A stretch of 5,213 nt of DNA, taken from assembly GCA_964654015.1 (NCBI GenBank), contig CAZZHQ010000162.1, positions 1 through 5,213 on the forward strand. The letters run 5' to 3'. Below are positions 5,039 through 5,213 of the stretch, in pieces. The stretch comes from JAUUZT01 sp964654015. Its GTDB lineage: Bacteria > Chloroflexota > Dehalococcoidia > GIF9 > AB-539-J10. Position numbers and translations under genes: made by a program. Within the stretch, counting starts at the first letter, position 1. Each line of letters opens with the position of its first letter. Below the pieces are notes generated by a model. That model saw nothing but the letters and a program-made list of their open reading frames with translations. It searched no databases and had not been told where the DNA came from.

Positions 5039-5115
5039 GTAAGTTTCGGATTTAAAGTTTCGTGCTTTGTATTTGTTTAGTATTTAGAACTTAGGATTTA
5101 GTGTTTTATGTTTCT
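5039..5115. repeat. Heptad tract of repeat copy 3
   Basis: Eleven 7-bp units occupy 77 bp, the same length and register as at 3868-3944 and 4111-4187. The last two units, TGTTTTA and TGTTTCT, differ from the TGTTTGG and TGTTCCT of copy 2, so point change is concentrated here. Confidence 0.75.
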
Positions 5116-5125
5116 CCCTCGCTTT

Positions 5126-5213
5126 GTCATTCTTGAGCGAGTGAGCCGAAGCCCTGAAAGAAGTGAAGGGGAAGAATCTCATCGAATTGAAATCTAGCTA
5201 GCAGGAATCCACC
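5126..5213. repeat. Compound repeat copy 4 (cut by window edge)
   Basis: The first 84 bp (5126-5209) are identical to the start of copy 3. The sequence then reads CACC, as in copy 1, rather than TAGA as in copies 2 and 3. The rest lies outside the window. The distance from copy 3 start to copy 4 start is 243 bp, making them direct tandem neighbours. Confidence 0.9.

Larger units (their letters stand above)
4883..5115. repeat. Compound repeat copy 3 (full form, 233 bp)
   Basis: This is the near-identical partner of copy 2 (3955-4187), with the same length and order of parts: head, purine-rich stretch, CTAGCTAGC core, palindrome (4993-5012) and heptad tract (5039-5115). Differences are single-base substitutions clustered in the heptad tract. 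A 10-bp linker (5116-5125) sharing CTCGCTTT with the linker at 3945-3954 joins it to copy 4. No gene is visible from 4846 to the window end. Confidence 0.93.

Noticed and set aside
3783..5213. CRISPR array
   Set aside because: The repeat units are over 160 bp with 10-bp linkers, not 25-40 bp repeats with unique spacers, and no cas gene is present.

Overview
The window looks like chromosomal DNA from an uncultured bacterium. The best guess is Chloroflexota, class Dehalococcoidia or close by. The basis is a joined PilM–PilN protein, a PilT with the His-box variant TTGHAPSSA, and abundant dispersed repeats beginning GTCATTCTTGAG. I know such repeats from many environmental bacterial genomes, so they are not diagnostic, and the taxonomy is inference, not proof. 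Every supportable gene lies on the minus strand. No RNA gene, CRISPR array or transposase is visible.

Layout from left to right. Positions 1-282 are non-coding. They hold a 90-bp imperfect hairpin element (29-118) running into an eight-unit 7-bp tandem repeat (114-169). Positions 283-3676 are a type IV pilus operon, transcribed right to left from a candidate promoter at 3648-3676: pilO-like (2952-3617), a fused pilM-pilN-like gene (1406-2959) and pilT (283-1371). Positions 3677-4203 are gene-free and hold two copies of a compound repeat. Positions 4204-4845 are a small, decayed HicAB-type toxin-antitoxin cluster: a promoter, a hicB-like gene (4591-4797), a 15-codon stump of a hicA toxin gene (4542-4589), and a second hicB-like gene (4204-4422). 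Positions 4883-5213 are two more copies of the compound repeat, the last cut by the window edge.

How the genes work together. PilO-like and PilM-PilN-like proteins would form the inner-membrane alignment platform of a type IV pilus or related type II secretion-like machine, linking the cytoplasmic motor to the cell envelope. PilT is the hexameric ATPase that powers pilus retraction. No pilin, PilB extension ATPase, PilC platform protein or secretin is present, so these must be encoded elsewhere. Gene order is O, then MN, then T, unlike the usual M-N-O-P order.

The points of most interest are four. (1) The hicA remnant sits directly behind an intact hicB, with a second solitary hicB next door: two antitoxin-like genes without a toxin. 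(2) Near-identical direct repeats bracket this cassette and could excise or duplicate it by recombination. (3) The repeats have a consistent two-part build, a palindromic core followed by a 77-bp tract of degenerate 7-bp units. A similar core-plus-heptad design with a different heptad sequence occurs at the left end of the window. (4) The PilM half of the fusion appears to have lost the glycine-rich nucleotide-binding motifs. I do not see a clear undescribed multi-gene system. The repeat family and the toxin-less HicB cassette are the best candidates for follow-up.
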